Shown here: piece by piece, positions 11,295-24,564 of the stretch | How positions within the stretch are numbered: the stretch's first letter is position 1 | How the letters are laid out: each line of letters begins with the position of its first letter | DNA from: Gallionella sp. | GTDB taxonomy: Bacteria; Pseudomonadota; Gammaproteobacteria; Burkholderiales; Gallionellaceae | Reading direction: 5' to 3' | NCBI GenBank assembly: GCA_030645955.1 | Contig: JAUSMR010000097.1 | Location: 62,001 to 126,000, forward strand | DNA: 64,000 nucleotides | Made by a program: the position numbers and the translations under genes | The notes under the pieces: generated by a model | What the model was told of the DNA's origin: nothing | Database searches by the model: none | Seen by the model: the letters and a program-made list of their open reading frames with translations, nothing else

Positions 11295-11948
11295 TTACGT
11301 TGCCATGTTTTTCTTCTGTTCGAAACCGGAATGTCCACATGCAATCACCAGACTGCGCGCCGCGTGCAAGCCAGGCACCTGTAACGGTATGACGCACTCC
11401 ACCCGGCATCCGTCCGGTAGGCCCGCCAACTCCTGCTGCGGCGCGCCCTTCATCGCCGCCCAACGCCCGTGCGGTGCCATAAGATGGCGGGTGCTGCGCA
11501 AAAAATCACCCAATTCGCTGAATGCCCGCGAGATGATCCCGTCAAAGCGCTCCGCTGGCTGCCACTCTTCCGCGCGCGCGCAGTGAACACTCACGTTGTG
11601 CAAGCCCAGCTCGATGATCGCTTGTTGCACAAAACTGGTTTTCTTGCTGTTGCTGTCCAGCAAGGTGAATTGCCATTCCGGTTGCGCGACCGCCAATACC
11701 AGCCCCGGCAAGCCAGCACCGCACCCCACATCCAGCCACCGTCCTGCCCATAGATGCGGCATCACCGCGAGACTGTCGAGCAAGTGATGGCTCACCATCT
11801 GCTGCGGGTCGCGTATCGCCGTCAGGTTGTAAACCTTGTTCCATTTACGCAGCAGCGCCAAGTAATCCAGCAGCTTGCTCTGCGCATCCGTGCACAATGT
11901 AATCCCCAATTGTGCGATGCCGTGCTGTAATTCTTCAGCCGGGTTCAT
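11295..11948 (-). CDS. rsmG: 16S rRNA (guanine527-N7)-methyltransferase
   Basis: The 217-residue SAM-dependent enzyme methylates G527 in the 530 loop of 16S rRNA. The SAM motif [15 protein letters not shown] is near residues 69-83, preceded by the family segment [12 protein letters not shown]. Its ATG overlaps the mnmG stop in an ATGA, so the two are translationally coupled. This mnmG-rsmG-parA-parB order is common near origins. Confidence 0.96.
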   Translation of the reverse strand: MNPAEELQHGIAQLGITLCTDAQSKLLDYLALLRKWNKVYNLTAIRDPQQMVSHHLLDSLAVMPHLWAGRWLDVGCGAGLPGLVLAVAQPEWQFTLLDSNSKKTSFVQQAIIELGLHNVSVHCARAEEWQPAERFDGIISRAFSELGDFLRSTRHLMAPHGRWAAMKGAPQQELAGLPDGCRVECVIPLQVPGLHAARSLVIACGHSGFEQKKNMAT

Positions 11949-13849
11949 GCGCTTTTTTGGGTTTGTTGCTGGTTATCGCGAAAGCCACGCTTGATATGCA
12001 CCAGCAGCAAGGAAATCGCCGCCGGGGTAATTCCGGAAATGCGTGCCGCCTGCCCGACGGTTTCAGGTTTGTGCTGATTGAGCTTTTGCTGCACTTCGAT
12101 GGACAGACCGCGCACCTCGCGATAATCCAGGTCATCAGGTAACCCCAGTGTTTCATATTGCTCATTGCGCCCGATCTCATCGCGCTGCCGCTCTATGTAG
12201 CCGTGGTATTTCGCCTGGGTTTCCACCTGCTCGGCAACCTTTTCATCTTCCACCCCGGCACCCGCGCCGGGCAATGTCTGCAGGCTGGCATAATTCACGT
12301 CGGGGCGGCGCAGCAGCTCATGCAGCGAGTACTCACGCTCAATCGGTTTGCCCAGCACGCGCATTGCATCCTCCGCAGGCAGGTTGCGCGGACTCACCCA
12401 GGTGCTGCGCAACCGTTCCTGCTCGCGGGCGATGGACTCGCGCTTTTGTTCAAATGCCTGCCAGCGCGCATCATCCACGATGCCAAGCCTGCGCCCGATC
12501 TCCGTCAGCCTTAAATCAGCGTTGTCCTCGCGCAATTGCAAACGGTATTCCGCACGGCTGGTAAACATGCGATACGGCTCGGAAACGCCGCGCGTGATCA
12601 GGTCGTCCACCAGCACACCCAGATAGGCCTCGTCACGGCGCGGGCACCAGGCTTCCCGGCCGCCGGCTTGCAGCGCCGCGTTAAGCCCGGCCAGCAAGCC
12701 TTGTGCGGCTGCCTCTTCATAACCGGTCGTGCCGTTGATCTGCCCGGCGAAAAACAGTCCCTGGATCGCCTTGGTTTCCAGCGAGCTTTTCAGCCCGCGC
12801 GGATCGAAATAATCGTATTCGATTGCATAGCCGGGTCGCAGGATATGTGCGTTTTCCAATCCTTTGATGGAGCGTACCAATGCCAATTGCACATCGAAAG
12901 GCAGGCTGGTGGAAATGCCGTTTGGGTATACCTCGTTTGTGGTCAGCCCTTCCGGTTCGAGAAAAATCTGATGCGCAGCCTTGTCGGCAAAGCGCGTGAT
13001 TTTGTCTTCGATGGACGGACAATAGCGCGGCCCTACCCCCTCGATCACACCGGTGAATAACGGCGAGCGGTCCAACCCGCCGCGGATGATGTCGTGGGTG
13101 CGCTGGTTGGTCTCGGTGATCCAGCACGGCAACTGCTGCGGGTGCTGCGCGGCATTGCCCATGAACGAGAATACCGGCACCGGATCATCGCCCGGTTGCT
13201 CCTGCATCACCGAATAATCGATGGTCCGGCCGTCGATGCGCGGCGGCGTTCCGGTCTTCAGCCGCCCCGCCGAGAGGCTCAGTTCGCGCAACCGGCGTGC
13301 CAGGCTGATGGAGGGAGGGTCGCCGGCGCGGCCCGCCGGATAATTGGCCAGCCCGACATGGATCAGCCCCGACAGGAAGGTGCCTGCTGTCAGCACCACG
13401 GTTTTCGCGTTGAAGCGCAAGCCCAGTTGCGTGACCACCCCGCACACCCGGTGTTGCTCGACCAGCAAATCGTCCACCGCCTGCTGGAACAGCCAGAGGT
13501 TGGGCTGATTCTCCAGTCGTGCCCGGATTGCCTGTTTGTAAAGCAGGCGGTCAGCTTGCGCGCGTGTCGCGCGCACCGCCGGGCCTTTGCTGGAATTAAG
13601 GATGCGGAACTGGATGCCGCCCTCGTCGGCCGCCGCCGCCATGGCGCCGCCAAGCGCATCCACTTCTTTGACCAGATGCCCCTTGCCGATCCCGCCGATC
13701 GAAGGATTGCAGGACATCTGCCCGAGCGTTTCGATGTTGTGGCTGAGCAGCAAGGTCTTGCAACCCGCGCGCGCGCTGGCCAAGGCGGCTTCAGTGCCGG
13801 CATGGCCGCCGCCTACCACGATCACATCAAACACCCCGGGAAATTTCAT
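11945..13849 (-). CDS. mnmG: tRNA uridine 5-carboxymethylaminomethyl modification enzyme MnmG
   Basis: From the ATG at 13849 the protein has 634 residues, a normal length, and begins [20 protein letters not shown] with the FAD-binding GGGHAG motif. Later segments such as [22 protein letters not shown] and the C-terminal helical domain agree with the family. An open frame runs 74 codons further upstream, but that part is unlike the family and was left out. MnmG works with MnmE to install cmnm5 groups on U34 of several tRNAs. The ribosome site is weak. Confidence 0.96.
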   Translation of the reverse strand: MKFPGVFDVIVVGGGHAGTEAALASARAGCKTLLLSHNIETLGQMSCNPSIGGIGKGHLVKEVDALGGAMAAAADEGGIQFRILNSSKGPAVRATRAQADRLLYKQAIRARLENQPNLWLFQQAVDDLLVEQHRVCGVVTQLGLRFNAKTVVLTAGTFLSGLIHVGLANYPAGRAGDPPSISLARRLRELSLSAGRLKTGTPPRIDGRTIDYSVMQEQPGDDPVPVFSFMGNAAQHPQQLPCWITETNQRTHDIIRGGLDRSPLFTGVIEGVGPRYCPSIEDKITRFADKAAHQIFLEPEGLTTNEVYPNGISTSLPFDVQLALVRSIKGLENAHILRPGYAIEYDYFDPRGLKSSLETKAIQGLFFAGQINGTTGYEEAAAQGLLAGLNAALQAGGREAWCPRRDEAYLGVLVDDLITRGVSEPYRMFTSRAEYRLQLREDNADLRLTEIGRRLGIVDDARWQAFEQKRESIAREQERLRSTWVSPRNLPAEDAMRVLGKPIEREYSLHELLRRPDVNYASLQTLPGAGAGVEDEKVAEQVETQAKYHGYIERQRDEIGRNEQYETLGLPDDLDYREVRGLSIEVQQKLNQHKPETVGQAARISGITPAAISLLLVHIKRGFRDNQQQTQKSA

Positions 13850-14070
13850 GTTGCCGCTGTTTTGGAAAGGACGCGCATCATACAACAGCGCATCCGGAAT
13901 CCCAACATGCATGACAAGGATACCTCGACTGAAAATGGAACGCACCATGCCCGCCCCTCTCCCCAACCCTCTGGATGAAACAACTAACCATTCGACCAGG
14001 CTGCAAACGACCGTAGCCAAGTCGCTGGTTATCCCGCAAGCGGGCGAGGGGGCAAGCGAATCGCTGCGCA

Positions 14071-14086
14071 AGTTTCACGTTAAATG
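14071..14086. promoter_or_regulatory. Degenerate parS-like site
   Basis: AGTTTCACGTTAAATG matches the 16-base parS palindrome at 12 of 16 positions and lies 19 bases (start to start) from the perfect site. It keeps the GTTTCACGT half. It could be a weaker ParB binding site or a decayed duplicate. Confidence 0.45.
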
Positions 14087-14089
14087 CAT

Positions 14090-14105
14090 TGTTTCACGTG
14101 AAACA
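14090..14105. promoter_or_regulatory. parS: parS centromere site (perfect palindrome)
   Basis: TGTTTCACGTGAAACA matches the canonical bacterial parS sequence at all 16 positions. It should be the loading site for the ParB encoded at 9552-10412. It lies 7 bases beyond the stop codon of mnmE, close to the presumed origin, as usual for chromosomal parS. Confidence 0.95.
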
Positions 14106-14112
14106 TGAAGAG

Positions 14113-15480
14113 TTATTTTCCGATGCAGAACCGGCTGAAAATCTCGCCGAGCAAGTCATCCGGGGTGAATTCTCCGGTAATCTCGTTCAGCGCGCGTTGC
14201 GCCAACCGCAACTCTTCGGCGAACAACTCCGCGCTGGTTAGCACCGACTGTGCCTGGGTCAGGTGGGTTTGCGCCAGCGTCAAAGCGCGCACGTGCCGCT
14301 CCCGCGCCATGAATGCGCCGCTTTCCTGGTCGCGCCAGCCCACCGCCTCCAGCAGCTTGCCGCGCAATTCCTCTATCCCCGCGCCTGTTTTGGCGGACAC
14401 ACGAATAAACGGAACGCTGGCAATTGGCGCGCTTGCGGATACGGCAGTGCAGTCGTTCAGCAGGTCGGTCTTGTTGAACACCAATAGCCGCGGGATGTCC
14501 GCCGGCAACCCGGCAAGAATCGCCTCATCTTGCGGCGTCAGCCCCTGGTTTGCGTCCAGCAGCAGCAGGATCAAATCTGCGCGGCGCAACGTCTGGTGGG
14601 CGCGCGCGATGCCCATGCTCTCCACCGCATCCTCGGATTCGCGCAGCCCCGCCGTGTCCACGATGTGCAACGGCACCCCGCGAATCTGGATCGCCTGGCG
14701 GATCACATCGCGGGTGGTACCGGGTATATCACTGACCAGCGCCACTTCCTCTCCGGCCAGGCGATTCAGCAGGCTGGACTTGCCGACATTCGGCTGCCCG
14801 GCAATGACCACGTGTGCGCCCTCGCGCAACAGACTGCCCTGCTTTGCGGTGTCCAGCGTATGCTGCAGGCGTAACCGGACGCTGTTCAGCAAGGCATCGC
14901 GGCGCACCGTGTCGATGGCGTCCACTTCTTCTTCCGGAAAGTCCAGCATCGCCTCAACCAGCATGCGCAGGTTGATCAGCTCATCGACCATGCCGTGAAT
15001 GGCAGCGGAGAAATCCCCGCGCAGGGAGCGCATCGCGCTGCGTGCGGCCTCGGCGGTATTGGCATCAATCAGGTCGGCGACACTTTCAGCCTGCGCCAGG
15101 TCAAGTTTGTCGTTCAGAAAGGCGCGGCGTGTGAATTCACCGGGTTGCGCCAGCCGCGCACCCAAATCGAGGCACCGCCGCAACAACAGTTGTAATACGG
15201 CGGGACCACCGTGCCCTTGCAGCTCGAGCACATCCTCACCGGTGTAAGAATGCGGGGCAGGAAAAAATAAGGCGACACCCTGATCCAGGAAGTCGCCGTT
15301 TTCGTCAAGAAAATTGCTATAGGTGGCATGCCGCGCAACGGGCAGTTTGCCCAGAATTCCGCGTGCCAGAGTTTCGATTTGCCGCCCGGATACTCTTATC
15401 ACCCCGATGCCGCCGCGCCCTTGTGCGGTGGCAATAGCGGCAATGGTATCAGCGTTTGGCGGTGGCACCTTTGCTCTCAT
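14113..15480 (-). CDS. mnmE: tRNA modification GTPase MnmE
   Basis: From the ATG at 15480 the product has 455 residues, the family norm. It has the N-terminal formyl-THF-binding domain ([19 protein letters not shown]), a G domain with [11 protein letters not shown] near 227-237, [15 protein letters not shown] and NKTD, and the conserved C-terminal FCIGK whose Cys is required for modification. GAGG directly precedes the start, and a GTG slightly downstream (VPPPNADT) is an alternative. The start overlaps the end of yidC by 32 bases. Confidence 0.96.
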   Translation of the reverse strand: MRAKVPPPNADTIAAIATAQGRGGIGVIRVSGRQIETLARGILGKLPVARHATYSNFLDENGDFLDQGVALFFPAPHSYTGEDVLELQGHGGPAVLQLLLRRCLDLGARLAQPGEFTRRAFLNDKLDLAQAESVADLIDANTAEAARSAMRSLRGDFSAAIHGMVDELINLRMLVEAMLDFPEEEVDAIDTVRRDALLNSVRLRLQHTLDTAKQGSLLREGAHVVIAGQPNVGKSSLLNRLAGEEVALVSDIPGTTRDVIRQAIQIRGVPLHIVDTAGLRESEDAVESMGIARAHQTLRRADLILLLLDANQGLTPQDEAILAGLPADIPRLLVFNKTDLLNDCTAVSASAPIASVPFIRVSAKTGAGIEELRGKLLEAVGWRDQESGAFMARERHVRALTLAQTHLTQAQSVLTSAELFAEELRLAQRALNEITGEFTPDDLLGEIFSRFCIGK

Positions 15481-17116
15481 CCTCGGCAGCCCGGGTGATG
15501 TACCACTGCTGGCCAATGGAAAGGATGTTGTTCACAATGGAATACAACACCAGTCCGGCAGGGAAGAAGAAGAAAATCACACTGAAGGCGATCGGCATGA
15601 TTTGCATTATCTTGGCCTGCAAGGGATCCGCCGGCTTTGGATTAAGGCGCGTCTGGATAATCATGCTTGCACCCATGATCAATGGCAGTATGTAATATGG
15701 ATCAGCGGCCGACAAGTCGGTTATCCAGCCGAAAAACGGTGCGTAACGCATCTCGACGCTCGCCAGAATAGCCCAATACAAGGCGATAAAAACCGGGATT
15801 TGCACCACCACCGGCAAACATCCGCCCAGCGGGTTGATTTTCTCCGTTTTATACAGGTCCATCATGGCGCGGTTCAGCTTTTCCCGGTCGCTGCCGCATT
15901 GCTGTTTTATCTTTTCCAGCTTGGGCGCTACCACGCGCATCTTTGCCATAGAGCGATAACTTGCCGCAGACAGCGGAAAAAACAACAGCTTGATCAGGAC
16001 GGTAAGCAGAATGATGGCAACACCCCAGTTGTGCGTCCAGTCATTAAATAGCGACATGACCCAGAACAGCGGAGCAGAAAGGACAGTCAGCCAGCCATAA
16101 TCCACCGTCAATCCAAGGCCTGGCGCGATTTTATCCAGTTTAGTCTGGGCCGGGCCGACATAAAGCGTAGTGCCAATAAGCGCTTTCTGGCCGGGACTCA
16201 CCACCTGTTCAGGCAAAACCACACCCACCGAATACGAATCGCCGTCCAGTTTGCGCGTGAAGTATTCACGATTAGCCTTTTCCTTTGGCAGCCATGCCGC
16301 AACAAAGTAATGCTGCAGTATCCCGATCCAGCCGTCACTGCCTTGCTTGGGGTAATCCGCCTTTCCCTTTTCTATTTCCGGGAACTCCACCTTTTTAAAT
16401 TTTTCCTTGTCGGTATAGACCGCCATACCTGTGTATGTAGGTAAAAAACGTGAACTGCCTGCAGGCGCTGCGCCATCACGAATCAGCTGAAAATAGCTGC
16501 TTGCCGTTGCTGCCTGTTGCCCGGTGTTTTCCAGTTCATAGGCAACATCCACCAAATAACTTCCTTTATGGAAAGTCATTAGCTTTGTCACCTTCAGCGC
16601 GGAATCGCTCTCGGCTTTCAGCCGTACTTGCACCTGTTCGGCATTTTCGGAAAGCACATACTGGTCTTGCTCCGCAACGAACGGACTGTTGTGGTTAGGC
16701 AACCCCGAGCCGAGCAGACCGCTTTGCGCGACATAATTATGGGTACCTGCGCCGCGCTCAAAAAGCACCAGCGGTTTGTTCTTGTCCAGCCCATCCGGGT
16801 GTTTCAGCAACGCCAGGCGGCTGATATCGCCACCGATGGTGCTGATTTCAGCCTCAAGAATGTCGGTCTTGACGTGTATGGTTTTCCCAACGGCTTGCCG
16901 GATAGGTTGCTGAGTAATAGCGGTCTGTGTCGACGCCGTTGCTGGCAATACAGTCGGTACTGATGCTGCAAGAGGTGTTGCCTCTGGCAATGCTTCATTT
17001 GCCGCCGCGCTTTGCTGAATATACCGTTCGGGATGCTGATGGCGTTGCCAGCCATCCCAAACCAGTCCTAGCGAAAACACAAAAATTAAAAACAAAAAAA
17101 GTCTTTGTAAGTCCAT
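15449..17116 (-). CDS. yidC: Membrane protein insertase YidC
   Basis: The 555-residue insertase has an N-terminal membrane helix ([20 protein letters not shown]), a large periplasmic beta-domain (about 60-340) typical of Gram-negative YidC, and the C-terminal core with helices including [17 protein letters not shown] (with the hydrophilic-groove Arg) and [16 protein letters not shown]. It inserts small and Sec-dependent inner membrane proteins, including AtpE. ATG at 17116 was chosen because the upstream part of the frame is Arg-rich and unlike the family. It is flanked by yidD and mnmE. Confidence 0.97.
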   Translation of the reverse strand: MDLQRLFLFLIFVFSLGLVWDGWQRHQHPERYIQQSAAANEALPEATPLAASVPTVLPATASTQTAITQQPIRQAVGKTIHVKTDILEAEISTIGGDISRLALLKHPDGLDKNKPLVLFERGAGTHNYVAQSGLLGSGLPNHNSPFVAEQDQYVLSENAEQVQVRLKAESDSALKVTKLMTFHKGSYLVDVAYELENTGQQAATASSYFQLIRDGAAPAGSSRFLPTYTGMAVYTDKEKFKKVEFPEIEKGKADYPKQGSDGWIGILQHYFVAAWLPKEKANREYFTRKLDGDSYSVGVVLPEQVVSPGQKALIGTTLYVGPAQTKLDKIAPGLGLTVDYGWLTVLSAPLFWVMSLFNDWTHNWGVAIILLTVLIKLLFFPLSAASYRSMAKMRVVAPKLEKIKQQCGSDREKLNRAMMDLYKTEKINPLGGCLPVVVQIPVFIALYWAILASVEMRYAPFFGWITDLSAADPYYILPLIMGASMIIQTRLNPKPADPLQAKIMQIMPIAFSVIFFFFPAGLVLYSIVNNILSIGQQWYITRAAEDESKGATAKR

Positions 17117-17130
17117 GATATGGCCTGATG

Positions 17131-17340
17131 TTAGGGTGCGGGGTCGTATCCGCCGGGGTTCCAGGGATTGCATCGCAGCAAACGTTTAATGCCGAGCCAC
17201 CCCCCTTTCACTACACCGTGTTTAGCCAAAGCTTCACAGGTATAGTGGGAGCAGGTTGGGGTAAATCTGCACGTTGGCGGACTAAGCGGACTGATCAGGT
17301 ATTGATAGCCATGTATCAACTTGATCACAATTCCACGCAT
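17131..17340 (-). CDS. yidD: Membrane protein insertion efficiency factor YidD
   Basis: The 69-residue protein has the family pattern [11 protein letters not shown], then [19 protein letters not shown] and [20 protein letters not shown]. It is thought to help YidC-dependent insertion. It overlaps the 3' end of rnpA by 16 bases and precedes yidC, which is the conserved order. Confidence 0.97.
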   Translation of the reverse strand: MRGIVIKLIHGYQYLISPLSPPTCRFTPTCSHYTCEALAKHGVVKGGWLGIKRLLRCNPWNPGGYDPAP

Positions 17341-17663
17341 CTGTTTTCTACCCGGCTAAACAGCATTTTCAAATTGGCAACTTGCATACCGCAATCTTGA
17401 GGGTAGGCGCGTCTCACCATCACAACCAGATCCAACTTGCACAGTTTGATGTTATGTTGACGGAACGCTTCCCTGATGATTCTTTTCAAACGATTTCGGT
17501 CTACTGCACCGGATAGCGTTTTTTTGCCCACAATCATTCCAAGCCTGGCGTTTTTTTTGCCGTTGCGCACAAAAAAAATCTTGAAGTGTTTATCCGCTAT
17601 GTTTTCGGCATGAACAACATGGTCAAAACCGTTTTCACGCAACAAGCGGTGCGCAGCGGTCAA
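17325..17663 (-). CDS. rnpA: Ribonuclease P protein component
   Basis: The 112-residue basic protein assists the RNase P RNA in tRNA 5' processing. It has the diagnostic RNR motif region ([15 protein letters not shown]) and [12 protein letters not shown]. The most upstream normal-type start is TTG at 17663, since no ATG or GTG is available before the conserved part; the N-terminus [16 protein letters not shown] looks slightly short for the family. It lies between rpmH and yidD. Confidence 0.94.
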   Translation of the reverse strand: MTAAHRLLRENGFDHVVHAENIADKHFKIFFVRNGKKNARLGMIVGKKTLSGAVDRNRLKRIIREAFRQHNIKLCKLDLVVMVRRAYPQDCGMQVANLKMLFSRVENRCVEL

Positions 17664-17681
17664 TTTGGCCGATAGAATAGA

Positions 17682-17816
17682 CTAGACCGCGAGTCTTGCA
17701 CGGCCCTTGGCGCGACGTGCATTGATAACAGCGCGACCTCCGCGTGTTTTCATGCGCACCAAAAAGCCATGGGTACGTTTTCTTCTAGTTACGGATGGTT
17801 GATATGTGCGTTTCAT
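17682..17816 (-). CDS. rpmH: 50S ribosomal protein L34
   Basis: Reading the reverse strand from the ATG at 17816 gives 44 residues, [20 protein letters not shown] and so on, ending in ARLAV. This is textbook L34, with the MKRTYQPS start and the [21 protein letters not shown] basic tail (here [18 protein letters not shown]). It is the first gene of the rpmH-rnpA-yidD-yidC-mnmE string and has a strong sigma70-type promoter upstream. Confidence 0.98.
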   Translation of the reverse strand: MKRTYQPSVTRRKRTHGFLVRMKTRGGRAVINARRAKGRARLAV

Positions 17817-17847
17817 GTTTTTTCCTGAGTAAACCGTAGAACGCGCT

Positions 17848-17876
17848 ATTACAAAGCCTTATGGCTAGACTGTCAA
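17848..17876 (-). promoter_or_regulatory. Sigma70-type promoter for rpmH
   Basis: On the minus strand TTGACA (17876-17871) is followed by exactly 17 bases and TGTAAT (17853-17848), one change from the consensus -10. Transcription would start near 17840 and run into rpmH, whose ATG is at 17816. It diverges from dnaA. Confidence 0.8.
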
Positions 17877-17896
17877 GCATATTATGCTTTTCTACC

Positions 17897-17905
17897 TGTG
17901 GATAA
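17897..17905 (-). promoter_or_regulatory. DnaA box upstream of dnaA
   Basis: TGTGGATAA is the reverse complement of the perfect DnaA box TTATCCACA. It lies in the rpmH-dnaA divergent region, 67 bases before the dnaA start, and could serve dnaA autoregulation or the origin itself. Confidence 0.8.
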
Positions 17906-17972
17906 CTTTCAAATTGTACTGTAGTATGCGGCGACTTTTATCGCGATTGATTAATTTTCTCATTACATAACC

Positions 17973-19334
17973 ATGCAGGATATTTCTTTTTGGGATTCAT
18001 GCCTTAGCTCATTTAAAAAGAGCCTGCCCCCACAACAATTTAATTCCTGGATAAAACCGCTGCACCTCAAAAATGAGGATGGGACATTAGTTCTTACTGC
18101 TCCAAACAGTTTTACTTTGAAGCTCGTACAGGAACGTTTTTTACCCGAGATATGCCGGCAGGCAGGATTAGCCATGTCACGGGTTCCATTATTTGAATTT
18201 AGAGTTATGGAAACAGCGCCTGTAAACAAACCTCCCGAGTTACATCCCCAAACCCAAACAAAGACAAACCAAATAACCGAGCACAAACCCAAAATTGAAA
18301 CTTCTTTTAGGGGCTACGGAAAAATAAATCCAAGTCTTACATTTGATAATTTTGTAATTGGTAAAGCCAATCAACTGGCATTTGCAGCCGCAACTCAAGT
18401 TGCTGAGTTACCAGGTGTTTCATACAATCCGCTGTTTATATATGGTGGTGTTGGACTAGGTAAGACTCACTTATTGCAAGCGATTGGGAATCAAATTCTG
18501 AATACTAACCCGCAGATGAAAATATGTTATATGCATGCTGAAAGATATGTTGCTGATGTCGTCCGCGCATATCAAACAAACAAATTTGAGGAATTTAAGC
18601 AGTTTTACCACTCCCTGGATGTGTTACTTATTGATGACATTCAATTTTTCGCCGGTAAGGCAAAAACCCAGGAAGAGTTTTTTTATGCATTCAACACCCT
18701 TGTAGACTCTCACAAGCAAGTTATTTTGACCAGCGACACCTTCCCTAAAGAGATCATTGGATTGGAAAGCCGCCTGGTGTCTAGATTTGGATGGGGTTTA
18801 ACTGTAGCGATTGAGCCGCCGGAATTGGAAATGCGGGTTGCAATTCTTCTAAAAAAAGCATCCCTTAATGGCTATTCACTAGATAATGCAGTCGCTTTTT
18901 TTATAGCAAAACATGTAAGCTCAAATGTTCGCGAACTGGAAGGTGCGCTAAAACGTGTTGAAGCTTACGTAAAATTTCACAAACGAAATATTTCAGTAGA
19001 AACTGCCAAGGAGGCCTTGAAAGATATTCTTGTTGCGCAAAGCCGGCATATTTCAATTGAAAATATTCAAAAAACCGTAGCAGATTATTATCATATTAAA
19101 ATGGTGGAATTGCTTTCAAAAAAACGCACTAGAAATTTATCGCGTCCCAGGCAAATTGCTATGGCTCTTGCACGAGATTTGACTATTATGAGCTTGCCTG
19201 AAATAGGAAATTCATTTGGTGGTAAAGATCACTCGACAGTCATTCATGCTTGTAAAACAATAGCTAATCTGAGAGCGAGTAACACAACCATTGATGCTGA
19301 TTATAAAATTCTCATTCAAATATTAAGGGGTTAA
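17973..19334 (+). CDS. dnaA: Chromosomal replication initiator DnaA
   Basis: The 453-residue AAA+ initiator has domain I (about 1-85, [21 protein letters not shown]), a short variable linker rich in Pro, Gln and Thr (about 86-115), the AAA+ domain with Walker A GGVGLGKT at 158-165 and Walker [10 protein letters not shown], and a domain IV signature [15 protein letters not shown] for DnaA-box binding. Sequence composition is markedly AT-richer than in the flanking genes. It diverges from rpmH. Confidence 0.98.
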   Translation: MQDISFWDSCLSSFKKSLPPQQFNSWIKPLHLKNEDGTLVLTAPNSFTLKLVQERFLPEICRQAGLAMSRVPLFEFRVMETAPVNKPPELHPQTQTKTNQITEHKPKIETSFRGYGKINPSLTFDNFVIGKANQLAFAAATQVAELPGVSYNPLFIYGGVGLGKTHLLQAIGNQILNTNPQMKICYMHAERYVADVVRAYQTNKFEEFKQFYHSLDVLLIDDIQFFAGKAKTQEEFFYAFNTLVDSHKQVILTSDTFPKEIIGLESRLVSRFGWGLTVAIEPPELEMRVAILLKKASLNGYSLDNAVAFFIAKHVSSNVRELEGALKRVEAYVKFHKRNISVETAKEALKDILVAQSRHISIENIQKTVADYYHIKMVELLSKKRTRNLSRPRQIAMALARDLTIMSLPEIGNSFGGKDHSTVIHACKTIANLRASNTTIDADYKILIQILRG

Positions 19335-19531
19335 CACTGTGTGTTTCCTGATTATAAAATGTGCATAACTCTGAACTTTATAATAAATAAAAAATTATGC
19401 ACATTTTCCCAGTGCTTGTTCAACAACTAAACCGTTACAAAATTTAACTTCTAAATTATTGTTACTAAACGAATGATTCAACTTACTAACAATAATAAAG
19501 AGCATTATTAGTCTTATTAGGTATTTATATT
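19335..19531. other. AT-rich dnaA-dnaN gap, likely oriC
   Basis: This non-coding gap is strongly AT-rich and contains TGTGCATAA at 19360-19368 and the inverted TTATGCACA at 19395-19403, each one base away from the DnaA box consensus. AT-rich runs (ATTATAAAAT, AATAAATAAAAAATT) could be the unwinding element. The position between dnaA and dnaN, next to parS and rpmH, makes this or the rpmH-dnaA gap the likely origin. Experimental proof is absent. Confidence 0.6.
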
Positions 19532-20638
19532 ATGTTTATTGATAAAACAGAAAAAGAAACTATTCTTAAGCCATTACAAGTTGTAATAGGAATTGTTGAA
19601 CGAAAACAAACCCTCCCCATTTTATCTAACGTGCTTATTGAAAAAGAGGCCGATAAAATTCGCTTTACTGCGACGGACCTTGAAATTCAAATTACCACCA
19701 TCATAAAAAACACTTCACAGGGCGATGAAGCTTTTGCAATTACAGTTGGCGGAAAAAAAATTCAAGACATTCTCCGCATACTTCCGGATCAAAGTAAGGT
19801 TTCTATAGAAACAAAAGAAAATAAGGCCATCATAAAATGCAATAAAAGCAGATTTAGTTTGCAAACCTTGCCAGCACAGGATTTTCCAAGGTTGCGTGAT
19901 CAATTAGAAAATGCAAAAAAAATAGTTTTAAGCCAAACTAAATTAAAAAATTTATTAGAATCTGTGCAATATGCAATGGCACAACAAGATGTTCGTTACT
20001 ATTTAAATGGTGTATTGCTAATCATTGAAAACAACAAGCTCAAGGCGGTAGCCACAGATGGGCACCGTCTTGCCTACAATGAGGATATGGTTGAAAGTGA
20101 ACACGAAAAACTGGAAATTATTTTGCCCCGCAAAGCCGTAGCAGAATTATGCAAACTGTTAAGTGATTCTGAAGATATGGTTGAACTGGAATTTACACCC
20201 CAGCAAGTTAAAGCAAGTTTTTCTGAAATTGTTTTAGTAACTAAAGTAATTGAAGGGAAGTTCCCGGACTATGAGCGCGTTATTCCCAAATACGTAAATC
20301 ATTTGAATATGGATAGAGTGTTTATTCAACAGGCTCTGCAACGAGCGGCAATATTATCAAACGAAAAATTCCGGGGCGTGCGCTTTGTACTGACTGAAAA
20401 AAACCTCAGTATCATTAGCAGCAACAGCGAACAGGAAGAAGCACAGGAAGAAATTGAAACCGAATATCATGGGGAAGCTTTAGATATCGGTTTTAATATT
20501 AATTACTTATTGGATGGGCTCAATAACATTGAGAGTGACTCGGTCATATTATCCTTTGGTGATCCTAACAGCAGTATTTTGATGACAAATCCGGAAAACA
20601 AAGAGTTCCGTTATGTTGTTATGCCAATGCGCATTTAA
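19532..20638 (+). CDS. dnaN: DNA polymerase III beta sliding clamp
   Basis: The 368-residue sliding clamp has three repeated domains (about 1-120, 121-245, 246-368). Family segments include ERKQTLPILSNVLIE, NGVLLIIENNKLKAVATDGH and the C-terminal YVVMPMRI that forms part of the client-binding pocket. It shares the low GC of dnaA. It lies 197 bases after dnaA and 56 before gyrB. Confidence 0.98.
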   Translation: MFIDKTEKETILKPLQVVIGIVERKQTLPILSNVLIEKEADKIRFTATDLEIQITTIIKNTSQGDEAFAITVGGKKIQDILRILPDQSKVSIETKENKAIIKCNKSRFSLQTLPAQDFPRLRDQLENAKKIVLSQTKLKNLLESVQYAMAQQDVRYYLNGVLLIIENNKLKAVATDGHRLAYNEDMVESEHEKLEIILPRKAVAELCKLLSDSEDMVELEFTPQQVKASFSEIVLVTKVIEGKFPDYERVIPKYVNHLNMDRVFIQQALQRAAILSNEKFRGVRFVLTEKNLSIISSNSEQEEAQEEIETEYHGEALDIGFNINYLLDGLNNIESDSVILSFGDPNSSILMTNPENKEFRYVVMPMRI

Positions 20639-20655
20639 AAAAATATACCGTATAC

Positions 20656-23073
<2,418 letters not shown>

Positions 23074-23084
23074 GGAGCGATCCA

Positions 23085-23984
23085 GTGAATAATATGACAC
23101 CGCCATCAAGGAAGGGCATCATCCTCGCCGGTGGCTCAGGCACACGTCTGCATCCGGTGACCCTGGCGGTATCCAAGCAGCTGCTGCCGATTTACGACAA
23201 GCCGATGATCTACTATCCAATGTCCACGCTGATGTTGGCCGGGATACGCGATATTCTGATCATTTCAACACCGCAGGATACGCCGCGCTTTCAACAGTTA
23301 CTGGGTGATGGCCGCACATGGGGGTTGAATCTGCAATACGCGGTGCAGCCTTCACCGGATGGTCTGGCGCAAGCATTCATCATCGGCCGAAAATTTATCG
23401 GCGATCATCCTTCCGCGCTAGTGTTGGGCGACAATATTTTCTACGGACATTCTTTCCAGGACCAATTGGAAAACGCGGTGCAGCGCACCCAGGGTGCGAC
23501 CGTGTTCGCCTACCATGTGCGCGACCCGGAGCGCTACGGGGTGGTGGAGTTTGATGCTGGAGGACGCGCAGTTTCGCTGGAAGAAAAACCATCGCAGCCC
23601 AAGTCCAACTACGCCGTCACCGGACTTTATTTCTACGACAATCAAGTGGTGGATATCGCCGCCAATCTCAAACCCTCTAAGCGTGGCGAACTGGAAATCA
23701 CTGATGTCAATCGCATCTACCTGGAAAGCGCCAGGCTATCCGTAGAAATCATGGGGCGTGGTTATGCCTGGCTGGATACCGGCACGCATGAATCATTGCT
23801 CGAAGCCAGCCAATTCATACAAACCATCGAACATCGCCAAGGTCTCAAGATCGCCTGCCCGGAAGAAATCGCCTATCGCAAGGGATTCATTGATGCTTCA
23901 CAGCTGGAAAAGCTTGCCACCCCTTTATTAAAGAGCGGCTATGGCGATTATCTGATGCAGGTGCTCAAGGAAAAGAGTGTCTGA
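23085..23984 (+). CDS. rmlA: Glucose-1-phosphate thymidylyltransferase
   Basis: The 299-residue enzyme makes dTDP-glucose from dTTP and glucose-1-phosphate, the first step of dTDP-L-rhamnose synthesis. The nucleotide-binding signature [20 protein letters not shown] and the GDNIFYG segment are intact. The start is GTG at 23085 with an AGGGAG ribosome site; ATG at 23094 is a possible alternative. It is 11 bases after gyrB and directly abuts rmlC. rmlB and rmlD are not in the window. Confidence 0.96.
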   Translation: MNNMTPPSRKGIILAGGSGTRLHPVTLAVSKQLLPIYDKPMIYYPMSTLMLAGIRDILIISTPQDTPRFQQLLGDGRTWGLNLQYAVQPSPDGLAQAFIIGRKFIGDHPSALVLGDNIFYGHSFQDQLENAVQRTQGATVFAYHVRDPERYGVVEFDAGGRAVSLEEKPSQPKSNYAVTGLYFYDNQVVDIAANLKPSKRGELEITDVNRIYLESARLSVEIMGRGYAWLDTGTHESLLEASQFIQTIEHRQGLKIACPEEIAYRKGFIDASQLEKLATPLLKSGYGDYLMQVLKEKSV

Positions 23985-24530
23985 ATGAACGTAACTCGAA
24001 CGCCCATTCCGGATTTGCTGATCATAGAGCCAAAGGTGTTTGGTGATGATAGAGGCTTCTTCTTTGAAAGTTTCAACCGCCGCAAGTTTGCCGAGTTAAC
24101 GGGCCGTGATGTGGATTTTGTGCAGGACAACCACTCGCGGTCGGCAAAAAACGTGCTGCGCGGGCTGCACTACCAGATACAACATCCGCAAAGCAAGCTG
24201 GTGCGCGTGATCCTGGGAGCAGTGCTTGATGTAGCGGTGGATATTCGCAAAAATTCACCAACTTTCGGGAAACACGTCGCGTTGGAACTATCTGCAGAAA
24301 ATAAACGCATACTCTGGATTCCAGAAGGGTTTGCCCATGGGTTTGTGGTTCTCACGGATACAGCAGATTTTTTATACAAAACTTCAAATTACTGGCTCCC
24401 GGAATTTGAACGTTGCATACGTTGGGATGATTCAACGCTGGCAATAGACTGGAAGTTGCAAACTACCCCCATCATTTCTGCTAAAGATGAGCAAGGTAAA
24501 AACTTCGCCGATGCAGAGCTGTTTTTATGA
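23985..24530 (+). CDS. rmlC: dTDP-4-dehydrorhamnose 3,5-epimerase
   Basis: The 181-residue cupin-fold epimerase acts on dTDP-4-keto-6-deoxyglucose. Family segments DDRGFFFESFNRRKF, FVQDNHSRSAKNVLRGLHYQ and GFAHGFVVL include the catalytic His and the dTDP-binding residues. It starts immediately after the rmlA stop codon, so the pair is coupled. It is convergent with waaA. Confidence 0.96.
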   Translation: MNVTRTPIPDLLIIEPKVFGDDRGFFFESFNRRKFAELTGRDVDFVQDNHSRSAKNVLRGLHYQIQHPQSKLVRVILGAVLDVAVDIRKNSPTFGKHVALELSAENKRILWIPEGFAHGFVVLTDTADFLYKTSNYWLPEFERCIRWDDSTLAIDWKLQTTPIISAKDEQGKNFADAELFL

Positions 24531-24564
24531 AGCAACCAAATAACATAAACCCGTTATTCTGAGG

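Larger units (their letters stand above)
13850..14112. other. mnmG-mnmE intergenic region carrying parS
   Basis: This 263-base gap separates two genes of the same orientation. It contains the perfect parS at 14090 and a degenerate copy at 14071. No convincing gene was found in it; short frames here have no recognisable family features. Confidence 0.6.

Noticed and set aside
13850..14071. Upstream in-frame extension of mnmG (74 codons)
   Set aside because: The extension is unlike MnmG proteins, and the length from the chosen ATG already matches the family.
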